Assembly (NCBI GenBank): GCA_035534855.1
Contig: DATLRD010000060.1
Span: forward strand, 1-64,000
Direction: 5' to 3'
From: DATARH01 sp035534855
Lineage (GTDB): Bacteria > Pseudomonadota > Alphaproteobacteria > ATCC43930 > CGMCC-115725
DNA length: 64,000 nucleotides
In this document: positions 16,333 through 25,290 of the stretch, in pieces
Numbering within the stretch: position 1 is the stretch's first letter
How the letters are laid out: each line of letters begins with the position of its first letter
Notes under the pieces: model-generated
Told to the model about the DNA's origin: nothing
Seen by the model: the letters and a program-made list of their open reading frames with translations, nothing else
The model's database searches: none
Made by a program: the position numbers and the translations under genes

Positions 16333-17414
16333 GCGCCGGCTCCCGCGGCAACGGCGGCGGTGCTGCCGGTGCCGAGACGGTCGCCACGATACCGCCCCTG
16401 CCAGATCGGCTGCCACCACCAGCGATTGTCGAGATACCATTGCACGGTCTTGCGCAAACCGCTCTCGACGGTTTCGCGCGGCTGCCAGCCCAGCTCGCCG
16501 CGCAATTTGCGCCAGTCCATCGCATAGCGCAGATCGTGGCCGGGCCGGTCGCCGACAAATTCGATGAGCCGCGCGTGCGGGCGGTGCGGCGACTCCGGCA
16601 CCAGTTCGTCGAGCAGGGCGCAGAGCATGGTGACGAGCGCGAGATTGGTGCGCTCGCCGTCGCCGCCGATAATGTAGCTCTCGCCCGGCCGGCCGCTTGT
16701 CAGCACCGCGTGAAGCGCGCGCGCGTGGTCGTCGACGTACAGCCAGTCGCGGACGTTCTCGCCCGTGCCGTAAACCGGGATCGGTTCGCCGTGCAGTGCC
16801 TTGAGGATTGCCAGCGGGATCAGCTTCTCGGGAAAATGAAACGGCCCGTAATTATTCGAGCAGTTGCTGGTCAGGGTCGGCACCCCGTAGGTCTCGTGCC
16901 AGGCGCGCACCAGATGGTCCGCTGCCGCTTTTGACGCGGAATAGGGCGAATTGGGCTGATAGCGGCTGGTTTCGCTGAAGGCGCCGGTGGCCCCGAGCGA
17001 GCCGAACACCTCGTCGGTCGAGACGTGATGGAAACGGAATCTCGCCGCCTCCGCTGCCGGAAGCCCGCGCCAATAGGCGAGCGCCGCCTGGAGCAGCGTG
17101 TAGGTGCCCTCGATATTGGTCTTGATGAAGGCGCCGGGACCGTCGATCGAGCGGTCGACATGCGATTCGGCGGCAAGATGCAGGATCGCATCGGGCGCGA
17201 ACGAGGCCATGAGGGCGCCAATCGCCTGGCCGTCGCAGATATCGGCGCGCGCGAAGCGGTAGGCAGGATGGTCGGCGATGCTGCGCAGCGAATCGAGGTT
17301 GGCGGCGTAGGTCAGCTTGTCGACATTGAGCACGCTCGCGCCGAGTTCACCGACAAATAAACGGCACACCGCCGAGCCGATGAACCCGGCGCCGCCGGTA
17401 ACCATAATCTTCAT
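16329..17414 (-). CDS. rfbB: dTDP-glucose 4,6-dehydratase
   Basis: A 361-residue short-chain dehydrogenase/reductase that turns dTDP-glucose into dTDP-4-keto-6-deoxyglucose. The Rossmann motif TGGAGFIG is at residues 6-13, the active site is YSASK, and HVSTDEVFG with NNYGPFHFPEKL matches RfbB. The C-terminus ends with a short Ala/Gly-rich tail absent from most homologues. It leads the rfbBA pair, and the product feeds deoxysugar synthesis for LPS, capsule or a glycan. The unknown paralogue genes just upstream support a surface-sugar locus. Confidence 0.95.
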   Translation of the reverse strand: MKIMVTGGAGFIGSAVCRLFVGELGASVLNVDKLTYAANLDSLRSIADHPAYRFARADICDGQAIGALMASFAPDAILHLAAESHVDRSIDGPGAFIKTNIEGTYTLLQAALAYWRGLPAAEAARFRFHHVSTDEVFGSLGATGAFSETSRYQPNSPYSASKAAADHLVRAWHETYGVPTLTSNCSNNYGPFHFPEKLIPLAILKALHGEPIPVYGTGENVRDWLYVDDHARALHAVLTSGRPGESYIIGGDGERTNLALVTMLCALLDELVPESPHRPHARLIEFVGDRPGHDLRYAMDWRKLRGELGWQPRETVESGLRKTVQWYLDNRWWWQPIWQGRYRGDRLGTGSTAAVAAGAGA

Positions 17415-17494
17415 CGCCTGATCCGTCCCCCGACGCGCCGCCCGACTGCGGCAGCCAAATTATAAAAATTGCAATCCGGCGGCAACGTACGGCG

Positions 17495-18547
17495 CTAGAG
17501 GCCGAGCACCGTCGTCAGCTCCGACGGGATGTCGGAGCCATCGGCCGATCGCGGCGCCAGAGTCACGTGACCGAGAGCCAGCCGGCCGCCCGGCGCAGCA
17601 CCGGTATTGACGATCGTCACGCCGATCGAGCGCCCGTAGGACGCTTCGATTGAAAACGGCAGTGTGGCGGTTCCGATGCCGCGGCCGTCCGGCGCGATGT
17701 GGCCGCGGGCAAGAACCGCGTGCGGTGCCATCGCCGTGATCTCGACATCGAAGCCGATCCCGGTCGCTTCCTTCGACACGCCCAGCGTGATGGTGGCCTG
17801 CCAATCGCCCGGCGGCAGGTCGATCTGGGGGCCGTTGACAAGCAGCCGGCTCGCATCCCCGATGTCGATCGCCTCATCGGCCGGCAACGAAGGCTCGCCG
17901 TGGCGCCAGAACAGCGCGTGATCCCAGATGATCTCGTAGAACCCGCCATCACGAAAATTGGCCACGTAGGCGCCCAGTGCACCACCGCCGAGCGCGCGGT
18001 GGCCGGGATCGAGCGAATCCCACCATGCTTCGAGCTCATCGGCCGCATCTGCTGTGCTCGGGCAGGGGAGGGCGGCGAGGATCTCGCCGATCGCCGCCTC
18101 GCCAAGCGTGATCCCCAGCGCGCCGCCGAGCGTGGCAACCGTGGCGGCGGCGTCGTGCTCGCCGCGGCCGGCGTGAATAACCAGGACGTCGGGAAGACCG
18201 GCGCAGACATACGCCGCGGCGCAGGATCGCGCGGCCTCCTGCGTCGCATCGCGGAAATTGCCGCCATTCGCTGCTGCCAGCTCGCGAAGTGCGAAGCGTG
18301 GGTCGTCGAGCGCGACGAGAACCCGCCCGCGCGCCTCGGAGAGCAACGCGCGCAGCCCCTCGCTCGCATGCCGCGACGTGACCACCAGATGCGGTTCGGT
18401 CAGCCGCAGCAGGCTAAAGGCGACCACTTCAGGGGATTGCGCCGGCGCCAGCATGACCGGCCCGACGGCGCTTTCGATCAGCCTGGCGACGATCGCGTCG
18501 CACCATTGTGAAAACCGGCCCGGCAGGCCGATCGAAAAGAAAATCAT
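17495..18547 (-). CDS. Unrecognised two-domain protein (LPGRF family), paralogue A
   Basis: A 350-residue protein paralogous to the divergent gene at 18653. The shared N-terminus begins with GLPGRFSQWCDAIVARL and later has VLVALDDPRFALRELAA, a layout like sulfotransferases (5'-phosphosulfate loop near the start, then a DPR segment), although the canonical loop is not conserved. The C-terminal third contains a predicted beta-sandwich with LVNGPQIDLPPGDWQATITL and FDVEITAMA, similar in style to the modules of the WcbI-like protein at 58292. No signal peptide or membrane segment. It lies next to rfbBA. Function unknown; a glycan-modifying or recognition role is inferred. Confidence 0.82.
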   Translation of the reverse strand: MIFFSIGLPGRFSQWCDAIVARLIESAVGPVMLAPAQSPEVVAFSLLRLTEPHLVVTSRHASEGLRALLSEARGRVLVALDDPRFALRELAAANGGNFRDATQEAARSCAAAYVCAGLPDVLVIHAGRGEHDAAATVATLGGALGITLGEAAIGEILAALPCPSTADAADELEAWWDSLDPGHRALGGGALGAYVANFRDGGFYEIIWDHALFWRHGEPSLPADEAIDIGDASRLLVNGPQIDLPPGDWQATITLGVSKEATGIGFDVEITAMAPHAVLARGHIAPDGRGIGTATLPFSIEASYGRSIGVTIVNTGAAPGGRLALGHVTLAPRSADGSDIPSELTTVLGL

Positions 18548-18652
18548 CGGGCCGCAAACCGCATGACGCGCTCACACTCGCGGCGTAACGGTTTCCGCGC
18601 AAGCGGAAAGTGTTCTAGATAATCGCCCGAGTCCCAACGAGCTGCTTGGCGC

Positions 18653-19645
18653 ATGCTGTATTTCGTGGTCGGGCTTCCCGGTCGGTTCGCCGCATGGTGC
18701 GATGCGGTCGTCGCTCATCTGGTCGCTCCAATGGCCGCCTCTGGCGCGATAATCGCCGCCGACACGCCGTCCGAGATGGCGGAGTGCGCGGTGCGGTCCA
18801 ATCTGTCGCACGGGGTCGTTTCGAGCCGTCGGCCCGGGAGCCGGCTGCGCGCGGCGCTGAGTGAGACCGGACGCAGCTTCATCGTCGCACTCGACGATCC
18901 GCGCCATGCGCTGGCCGATCTGGCCGGGGAGCCGCTGGCGGCCGCGGCGGTGATCCCGACGATCGCTTCCAGTTGCGGCGCGGTTGTGCCGTATGTGAAC
19001 GCCCCCGGTGCGCTTGTCGTGCGTGCCGCCGAAGCCGCTGCCGACCCGGTAGCCACGGCCGGCGCGATCGCCGCCCATCTCGACCGGGATGCCGACGGCG
19101 CCGCACTCGCCGGCATTGTCGGCGCCTTGGCGGCGCAAGGGATCGGCCCCGACACGGCCGCGTCGCAGGCGCGCTGGGACGCGCTCGACGCCGACCAGCG
19201 CGCCTGGGCCGAGGGGGCGCTCGCCGGCTATGGCGGCTGTTTCGCCGGCGGGCCGGTGGCGCCGCTGTCGTGGGCGCGCAACCTGTTCTTTCTCGGCGAC
19301 CGGCCCGACGAGCGGGCGAGCTGGATTATCGACATCACCGGGCGGGCGCGATGCCTGCTGCAGGGCCCGGGAATCATGATCGCGCCCGGCAACTGGACAG
19401 TCGGCGTGAAGCTGCTGTTTTCCAAGGAGGCGACCGAGCACGAATTCCTCGTCGAGCTGCTGAGCGATCGGCAGCTGGCAGCGACGACCGTGCGGCCGGA
19501 GCGCGAAGGACGGCTCGATGTCGATTTCCCGCTGACGGTCGACGAAGACGGCAATCAGCCGCTGACGATTCGCCTGTCAAGCCACCGCGCGGCGTTTGAC
19601 GGCGCCTGCGCGATGGACGTGACAGTGCTGACGCCGCACCGATAA
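18653..19645 (+). CDS. Unrecognised two-domain protein (LPGRF family), paralogue B
   Basis: A 330-residue paralogue of the minus-strand gene at 17495. Shared segments include GLPGRFAAWCDAVVAHLV and FIVALDDPRHALADLAGE in the N-terminal domain, and LLQGPGIMIAPGNWTVGVKL with FSKEATEHEFLVEL in the C-terminal beta-rich domain. The two genes diverge from a 105-bp gap, which could hold shared control sites. It is soluble by sequence. Duplication followed by inversion is the simplest origin. Function unknown; the sulfotransferase-like reading is tentative. Confidence 0.82.
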   Translation: MLYFVVGLPGRFAAWCDAVVAHLVAPMAASGAIIAADTPSEMAECAVRSNLSHGVVSSRRPGSRLRAALSETGRSFIVALDDPRHALADLAGEPLAAAAVIPTIASSCGAVVPYVNAPGALVVRAAEAAADPVATAGAIAAHLDRDADGAALAGIVGALAAQGIGPDTAASQARWDALDADQRAWAEGALAGYGGCFAGGPVAPLSWARNLFFLGDRPDERASWIIDITGRARCLLQGPGIMIAPGNWTVGVKLLFSKEATEHEFLVELLSDRQLAATTVRPEREGRLDVDFPLTVDEDGNQPLTIRLSSHRAAFDGACAMDVTVLTPHR

Positions 19646-19648
19646 CGA

Positions 19649-19906
19649 CTACAATTCAAGTACACGGCGCAGGCAGTCCTCGACGGTGGTGTTCTCCCAC
19701 TCGCTCATTTCGGCGGCCAGCGCCTCGTCCTGTTCGACCGCCAAGGCAGCTTGAAAAAGCGGGTCGGCGTCATCAGCCACCTCGACCGGCAGCGCGTGAT
19801 CGAGCAGCTTTTCGATGAATTTGCTTCGCTGGCGGAGCGGCACCGCCCTGCGGAAACGGCGCGCAAGCTCGTAGGGAAGGCGCACCAGGATTTGTTCGGA
19901 AGCCAT
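19649..19906 (-). CDS. Ribbon-helix-helix-like small protein
   Basis: An 85-residue protein whose N-terminus (MASEQILVRLPYELARRFRR, then VPLRQRSKFIEKLLDHAL) looks like the strand-helix-helix of CopG/MazE-type antitoxins. The C-terminal half is acidic (WENTTVEDCLRRVLEL) as in antitoxin tails. No toxin gene follows: the next sequence is the end of a convergent gene. It may be an orphan antitoxin or a small repressor. The ATG at 19906 is preferred; an in-frame codon at 19951 would overlap the upstream small gene. Confidence 0.65.
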   Translation of the reverse strand: MASEQILVRLPYELARRFRRAVPLRQRSKFIEKLLDHALPVEVADDADPLFQAALAVEQDEALAAEMSEWENTTVEDCLRRVLEL

Positions 19907-19938
19907 GCCCACCCGGCACCGATGTGCAGCGGCGGTGA

Positions 19939-20142
19939 TCAAGGCCGCCAACGCTTGCGCGGCGCCGGATTGAGGGCCGTGGTAACGATGCCGCAGCGCC
20001 GCAGCGTTTCTTCCTCGAGCTTGAAGATCAGGCGCAGCTTCGCGTGCCAGTCGTCGGTCTTGCTCGTTTCGAGCCGTTCCTGGACGGTGCGCTCCACTTC
20101 GTTCATCGGTTCGACGAAAAGCGCTTCATCAGACGCAGACAT
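19939..20142 (-). CDS. Small hypothetical protein downstream of nrdJ
   Basis: A 67-residue charged protein starting at an ATG 24 bases after the nrdJ stop on the same strand. It reads as mostly helical (ERTVQERLETSKTDDWHAKLRLIFKLEEETLRR) and ends in a basic tail (APRKRWRP). I do not recognise it. Its position suggests cotranscription with nrdJ. Confidence 0.55.
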   Translation of the reverse strand: MSASDEALFVEPMNEVERTVQERLETSKTDDWHAKLRLIFKLEEETLRRCGIVTTALNPAPRKRWRP

Positions 20143-20166
20143 CGCTAGCCCCCCGTCAAATCCCGC

Positions 20167-23100
20167 TCACGAACACCCGCTGGTCGAGCCGCAGGTGTCG
20201 CACTTCAGGCAGGTGCCGTTGCGCACCAGCGTGAAGTTGCCGCATTCGCCGCAGCTGTCGCCCTCGTAGCCCTTCATCCGCGCCTCGCGAATGCGGTCGA
20301 AACGGGGATCTTCGACCGGCATCAGCGCGGCGACCGACATCGTCTCGACGGCGAGCGCGCCGGCAAAGAGCGGCATGTCGGGAGCCGCCGCCTCGGCGCG
20401 CGCGGCCGTGCCGCGCTTGCCGCCGCCGCCGTGCAGCACGGTCAGCTTGTTGCGGACATACCCGGTCGAGGCGACCTTTTGCATCATCGCCGCGACCTCG
20501 GCGCCGCTGTCGCCGGATTCGCGCAGGTTTGATTCGGCGGCGGTTCCCTTGCCGACCGTGTCGGGCATCAGATCGCCCGGCTCGACATGGGCAAGATCGC
20601 TGCGCCCGAGATACGAGATCGCCACCTCGCGGAACAGATAGTCGAGGATCGAGGTCGCCATCTTGATCGCGTCGTTGCCCTCGACCATCCCCGACGGCTC
20701 GAACCGGGTGAAGGTGAAGGCTTCGACGAACTCCTCGAGCGGCACGCCGTATTGCAGCCCGATCGAGATCGCGATCGCGAAATTGTTCATCAGCGAGCGG
20801 AAGGCCGAACCTTCCTTGTGCATGTCGATGAACACCTCGGCGAGGCCGCCATCCTCCCATTCGCCGGTGCGCAGATAGACCTTGTGGCCGCCGACGATCG
20901 CCTTCTGGGTATAGCCCTTGCGCCGGTTCGGCAGCCGGCGACGCTCGGCGCGGCTGACATAGCGCTCTATGACCCGCTCGACGATGCGCTCGGCGACGAC
21001 CGGGACGCGCTCGGCCGGCGACTGGGACATCAGCTCGGCCGACCGGTCGTCGGCATCCTCGTCATCGCCGAACAGGGTCGAGGCGAGCGGCTGCGACAGT
21101 TTCGAGCCGTCGCGGTAGAGCGCGGTCGCCTTGAGGCCGAGCTGCCAGGACAGGAGGTACGCGTCCTTGCATTCCTCAACGGTCGCCGCGTTGGGCATGT
21201 TGATGGTTTTCGAGATCGCGCCGGTGATGAACGGCTGCGCCGCCGCCATCATGCGGATATGGCTTTCGACCGACAGGCAGCGCGTGCCGTTGCGGCCGCA
21301 CGGGTTGGCGCAGTCAAACACCGCCAGGTGCCGCGGCTTGAGGTGCGGCGCGCCTTCGAGCGTCATCGCGCCACAGCAATGGGTGTTGGCCGCTTCGATC
21401 TCGGCACGCGAGAAGCCAAGTGCGGAAAGCAGGTCGAAGCCGGGCTCGTTGAGCACCGCGAGGTCGATGCCGAGCCGCTCGGTGCAGAAGTTTTCGCCGA
21501 GCGTCCATTTGTTGAATGCAAACTTGATGTCGAAGGCCGAGCCGACCGCCGCCTCGATCGAGGCGAGCGCGGTGGCGTCGAAGCCGCGCGCGGCGAGCGT
21601 CTGGTGGTTGATGCCGGGCGCACCGGCGAGCGTGCCGTGGCCCAGCGCATAGCGCTCGATCGCCGCTGCCTCAGCCTCGCTGTAGCCGAGCGTCGCGAGC
21701 GCCTGCGGCACCATGCGGTTGATGATCTTGAAATATCCGCCGCCAGCCAGCTTCTTGAACTTGACCAGCGCGAAATCCGGCTCGATCCCGGTGGTGTCGC
21801 AATCCATCACGAGGCCGATCGTGCCGGTCGGCGCGATCACCGTGGCCTGGGCGTTGCGGAAACCGTGCTTTTCGCCAAGCGCCAGCGCCTCGTCCCATGC
21901 CGCGCCGGCCGCCGCGGCAAGCGGCTTATCGGGGCAGTTGGCAACGTCGAGCGCCACCGGCAGCACCGACAGCCCCTCGTATCCGGTGCGCTCGCTGTGC
22001 GCGGCACGGCGATGGTTGCGGATCACCCGCAGCATCGCCGCGCGGTTCTTGGCATAACCGGGGAACGCGCCGAGCTCGCCCGCCATCTCGGCCGAGGTGG
22101 CGTAGCTGCCGCCCGTCAACAGCGCGGTGATCGCGCCGCCGATCGCCCGGCCCTCATCGCTGTCATAGGGGATGCCCATCGACATCAAGAGGCCGCCGAG
22201 ATTGGCGTAACCGAGGCCGAGCGTGCGGTAGGCGTAGCTGAGCCGCGCGATCTCCTTCGACGGAAACTGCGCCATCATCACCGACAGTTCCAGCACCAGC
22301 GTCCACAGCCGCACCGCGTGCGCGAAATCATCGACCGCAAAGCTGCCGTCGGGCCGGCCATAGGCCATCAGGTTGAGCGAGGCGAGGTTGCACGCCGTGT
22401 CGTCGAGGAACATGTATTCCGAGCACGGATTGGAGGCGTTGATCCGCCCGCTTTCCGGGCAGGTGTGCCACTCGTTGATCGTCGTGTCGAACTGCAAGCC
22501 CGGATCGGCCGAGGCCCACGCGGCAAAGCCGATGCGGTCCCACAATTCGCGCGCCGGCAGCGTTTTGGCGACCTTTCCGTCGGTGCGGCGGATCAGGTCC
22601 CACGGCTGGTCGTTGCGCACCCGGTCGAGGAAGGAATTGGTGATTCGCACCGTGTTGTTAGAGTTCTGGCCCGAGACAGTCAGGTACGCCTCGGAATCCC
22701 AGTCGGTGTCGTAGGTACGGAAATCGATCGTCGCGAAACCCTGGCGCGCGAACTGAATGACCCGCTGGACATAATTTTCCGGGATCAACACCCGCCGCGC
22801 GGCACGGATTTCGGCCTTCAGCGCCGGGTTCTTTGCCGGGTCGAACGGGTCCTCGGCCTCGACCCGGCAGGCTGCCATGATCCGGTTGAGGTGCCTGGCC
22901 GCCAGCTTGGAGCCGGAGACCAGCGCCGCGACCTTTTGTTCTTCGATCACCTTCCAGTCGATATACTTCTCAATGTCGGGATGGTCGGCGTCGACGATCA
23001 CCATCTTGGCGGCGCGCCGCGTCGTCCCGCCCGACTTGATCGCGCCGGCGGCGCGGTCGCCGATCTTGAGAAAGCTCATCAACCCCGACGAGCGTCCGCC

Positions 23101-23841
23101 GCCCGACAGTTTCTCGCCGTCGCCGCGCAGCTTGGAAAAGTTCGACCCGGTGCCCGAGCCATATTTGAACAGGCGCGCCTCGCGCACCCACAAATCCATG
23201 ATGCCGCCTTCGTTGACCAGATCGTCGGCGACCGACTGGATGAAGCAGGCGTGTGGCTGCGGGTGCTCGTAGGCGCTTTCCGAGGCGCGCACCTTGCCGG
23301 TGCGATGGTCGACGTAATAATGACCCTGCGCCGGCCCGTCGATGCCGTAGGCCCAATAAAGCCCGGTGTTGAACCATTGCGGCGAGTTGGGCGCGCCCAT
23401 CTGGCGCGCCAGCATCAGCCGCAATTCGTCATAGAACGCGCTGGCATCGTCCTCGCTGTCGAAATAGCCGCCGTGCCAGCCCCAATACGTCCACGTGCCG
23501 GCAAGCCGGTCGAAGCATTGCTTGGCGCTGGTCTCGCCGCCGTAGCGTTCCTCCTTGGGCAGCAGCGCCAGCATCGTCTCGTCGGCGGTGCGCCGCCACA
23601 GCCACGCCGGAACCCCCGGTTCATCGACCGCCCGAAGCTGCGACGGCACCCCGGCCTTGCGCAGGTATTTCTGTGCGAGGATATCGCTCGCCACCTGGCT
23701 CCAATTCGCCGGAACCTCGATTCCCTCAGCCGCGAAAACCACCGATCCGTCGGGGTTGCGGATCTCACTGCTGGTCGTGCGGAACGCGACGATTTCGTAC
23801 GGGTCTACCCCCGCGGTGGTAAAGCGACGAGCGATACGCAT
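20167..23841 (-). CDS. nrdJ: Vitamin B12-dependent ribonucleotide reductase
   Basis: A 1224-residue class II ribonucleotide reductase that makes deoxyribonucleotides using adenosylcobalamin. Landmarks are a substrate-loop segment GGGRSSGLMSFLK, the active-site NPCSEYMFLDDTACNL (Asn, Cys, Glu), TGTIGLVMDCDTTGIEPDF, and a C-terminal zinc ribbon with CGECGNF and CLKCDTCGS. The length suits the large NrdJ type. The ATG at 23841 follows a GGGGGGAAG stretch; a longer frame from 23922 adds 27 residues without similarity. No B12 riboswitch was recognised upstream. It probably is the aerobic-independent source of dNTPs. Confidence 0.96.
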   Translation of the reverse strand: MRIARRFTTAGVDPYEIVAFRTTSSEIRNPDGSVVFAAEGIEVPANWSQVASDILAQKYLRKAGVPSQLRAVDEPGVPAWLWRRTADETMLALLPKEERYGGETSAKQCFDRLAGTWTYWGWHGGYFDSEDDASAFYDELRLMLARQMGAPNSPQWFNTGLYWAYGIDGPAQGHYYVDHRTGKVRASESAYEHPQPHACFIQSVADDLVNEGGIMDLWVREARLFKYGSGTGSNFSKLRGDGEKLSGGGRSSGLMSFLKIGDRAAGAIKSGGTTRRAAKMVIVDADHPDIEKYIDWKVIEEQKVAALVSGSKLAARHLNRIMAACRVEAEDPFDPAKNPALKAEIRAARRVLIPENYVQRVIQFARQGFATIDFRTYDTDWDSEAYLTVSGQNSNNTVRITNSFLDRVRNDQPWDLIRRTDGKVAKTLPARELWDRIGFAAWASADPGLQFDTTINEWHTCPESGRINASNPCSEYMFLDDTACNLASLNLMAYGRPDGSFAVDDFAHAVRLWTLVLELSVMMAQFPSKEIARLSYAYRTLGLGYANLGGLLMSMGIPYDSDEGRAIGGAITALLTGGSYATSAEMAGELGAFPGYAKNRAAMLRVIRNHRRAAHSERTGYEGLSVLPVALDVANCPDKPLAAAAGAAWDEALALGEKHGFRNAQATVIAPTGTIGLVMDCDTTGIEPDFALVKFKKLAGGGYFKIINRMVPQALATLGYSEAEAAAIERYALGHGTLAGAPGINHQTLAARGFDATALASIEAAVGSAFDIKFAFNKWTLGENFCTERLGIDLAVLNEPGFDLLSALGFSRAEIEAANTHCCGAMTLEGAPHLKPRHLAVFDCANPCGRNGTRCLSVESHIRMMAAAQPFITGAISKTINMPNAATVEECKDAYLLSWQLGLKATALYRDGSKLSQPLASTLFGDDEDADDRSAELMSQSPAERVPVVAERIVERVIERYVSRAERRRLPNRRKGYTQKAIVGGHKVYLRTGEWEDGGLAEVFIDMHKEGSAFRSLMNNFAIAISIGLQYGVPLEEFVEAFTFTRFEPSGMVEGNDAIKMATSILDYLFREVAISYLGRSDLAHVEPGDLMPDTVGKGTAAESNLRESGDSGAEVAAMMQKVASTGYVRNKLTVLHGGGGKRGTAARAEAAAPDMPLFAGALAVETMSVAALMPVEDPRFDRIREARMKGYEGDSCGECGNFTLVRNGTCLKCDTCGSTSGCS

Positions 23842-23915
23842 GCTTACTTCCCCCCCCTGCCGCACGGCGCATCCGAGTGTGGCGCCTAGATGTAGCGTGC
23901 GGGTCATCCTCTGAG

Positions 23916-23950
23916 GATACATGTTGTGCCCGCCATTGCAAAGTTGTCAA
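23916..23950 (-). promoter_or_regulatory. Candidate nrdJ promoter with palindrome
   Basis: On the minus strand a perfect -35-like TTGACA (23950-23945) lies about 100 bases upstream of the nrdJ ATG. TATCCT follows 15 bases later, a short spacing. The palindrome ATCCTC-T-GAGGAT (23916-23928) covers the -10 and could be an operator. The rest of the 290-bp gap to 24133 shows nothing else recognisable. Confidence 0.3.
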
Positions 23951-24132
23951 AATCAAAAAGCGCTTGACTTACAACGTCTGGTTTAGGGCATTTCAGCGGC
24001 CGCGCTGGCACGGGCAACCGCAGGCATTCGGCAGCAAAGCCGCGAGGGCGGCCGGAATCGGTGAGAGGCTGCGGCCCTTTACCCGGCGGAGCCCACGGTG
24101 CATATATCCGGCGCGCTCAACGGAGCAGCGAC

Positions 24133-24507
24133 ATGACCACTCTCGGGACCCGATTGTTGACCCTGCTGCGCGGCGAACTGGTCGGCAGCGACGCCTATGG
24201 CAACAAGTACTACCGCCTGCGCGGCGGCGCGCCGACCCGGCGCGGCGGCGGGCGGTTCAGTCGCGAGCGGCGCTGGGTGATCTATCGCGGCGAGCCGGAA
24301 GGCTCGAAGGTGCCGTCTGAGTGGCACGCCTGGCTGCATCACACGGTCGATACCGCGCCGGGGCCGCGCACCCGGTTTGCCTGGGAGCAGGACCATCAGC
24401 CCAACATGACCGGCACGCCGCAGGCGTACCACCCGCGCGGCTCCATCCTGCGCGGCGGGCACCGCGCCCCGACGACCTCCGATTACGAGCCGTGGACGCC
24501 GCAGTGA
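24133..24507 (+). CDS. NADH:ubiquinone oxidoreductase accessory subunit NDUFA12-like
   Basis: A 124-residue protein of the NDUFA12/B17.2 family, an accessory subunit of complex I shared by alphaproteobacteria and mitochondria. Typical features are GELVGSDAYGNKYYRLRGG near residues 14-32, RRWVIYRGEPEGSKVPSEWHAWLHHT, and the C-terminal run YHPRGSILRGG. The ATG at 24133 follows GGAGCAGCGAC. It stands at the head of the mlaD-containing plus-strand cluster. It is peripheral to the inner membrane. This family is a good marker of the host lineage. Confidence 0.93.
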   Translation: MTTLGTRLLTLLRGELVGSDAYGNKYYRLRGGAPTRRGGGRFSRERRWVIYRGEPEGSKVPSEWHAWLHHTVDTAPGPRTRFAWEQDHQPNMTGTPQAYHPRGSILRGGHRAPTTSDYEPWTPQ

Positions 24508-24541
24508 TCGGCACCTGGGTCGGCGGGATCGAGGCGGTGCG

Positions 24542-25057
24542 ATGAAGGGGAATGTGATCGAGGCGGTGATGGGCGCACTCGTGCTGCTCGTCGCCGCGGT
24601 GTTTCTGTTCTTTGCCTACAACACCAGCCAGGTGCACTCGGTCGAGGGCTATTCGGTCAGCGCCGATTTTCAGCGCATCGACGGCATTCGCGACGGCGGC
24701 GACGTGCGTATCGCCGGGATCAAGGTGGGCTCGGTACTGTCTGAGACGCTCGACCCGAAGACCTTTCTGGCGACGATTCGGATGAGCATCAACCCGTCGA
24801 TCAAACTGCCCGACGACACCGTGGCCGAGATCGTGTCGAACGGGCTGCTTGGCGACAAATACCTGTCGCTGGTGCCTGGCGGGTCGGACAAGACGATCCC
24901 ACCCGGCGGCACGATCAAATACACGCAATCCTCGGTCAGCCTTGAAAACCTGATCGGGCAGATGATCTTTTCCTCACCGGGCGGGAAAAAACCGGGGGGC
25001 GAAGGCGGGGCGGCACCGCCGAAACTGCCCGACCCGACCGCCGGCCTGCCGAAGTGA
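24542..25057 (+). CDS. mlaD: MlaD-like MCE-domain lipid transport protein
   Basis: A 171-residue inner-membrane-anchored protein of the Mla pathway that carries phospholipids between outer and inner membranes. Residues 5-27 form a single membrane anchor (VIEAVMGALVLLVAAVFLFF). The MCE domain follows, with ADFQRIDGIRDGGDVRIAGIKVGSV and NGLLGDKYLSLVPGG. The tail is Gly/Pro-rich. The other mla genes are not in the window. The stop overlaps the next start (GTGA), so the next gene is translationally coupled. Confidence 0.92.
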   Translation: MKGNVIEAVMGALVLLVAAVFLFFAYNTSQVHSVEGYSVSADFQRIDGIRDGGDVRIAGIKVGSVLSETLDPKTFLATIRMSINPSIKLPDDTVAEIVSNGLLGDKYLSLVPGGSDKTIPPGGTIKYTQSSVSLENLIGQMIFSSPGGKKPGGEGGAAPPKLPDPTAGLPK

Positions 25058-25287
25058 GCGTGATGGCGAAGCCTGATTCCGACGACTTTCCGATCTGGAA
25101 GACCCCCGAGGGCGAGCCGGTCTCCTGCGTTGAAAAGATCAAGGTGCTGAACGAAAACCTCGCCGAGCTGCGCGGGCTGGCGCAGGACGCGCTGGAGGAT
25201 GCGGTGCTGATGGGGTGCGACGAGCGCCAGGTCCGCGAGGTGCTGGCCGGCATCGTCGACGGGCTCGTCAACTCTTACCGGAAATGA
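25054..25287 (+). CDS. Small conserved hypothetical protein
   Basis: A 77-residue soluble protein starting at a GTG that overlaps the mlaD stop; an ATG at 25063 (MAKPDSDDFPIWKTPEGEP) is the alternative and the more conserved-looking start. A helix rich in leucine and acidic residues follows (KIKVLNENLAELRGLAQDAL). No known domain. It lies between mlaD and the DUF2155 gene in a compact operon, so a role at the cell envelope is possible. Confidence 0.75.
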   Translation: MSVMAKPDSDDFPIWKTPEGEPVSCVEKIKVLNENLAELRGLAQDALEDAVLMGCDERQVREVLAGIVDGLVNSYRK

Positions 25288-25290
25288 CGT

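Noticed and set aside
20587..23889. 1100-residue open frame antisense to nrdJ
   Set aside because: It is a GC-rich shadow of nrdJ: Arg/Ala/Gly-rich, no domain, while the opposite frame is a clear ribonucleotide reductase.
23842..24132. Possible B12 riboswitch upstream of nrdJ
   Set aside because: I did not find the GCCACTG B12 box or a matching fold in the 290-bp leader; a covariance-model search would be needed to be sure.
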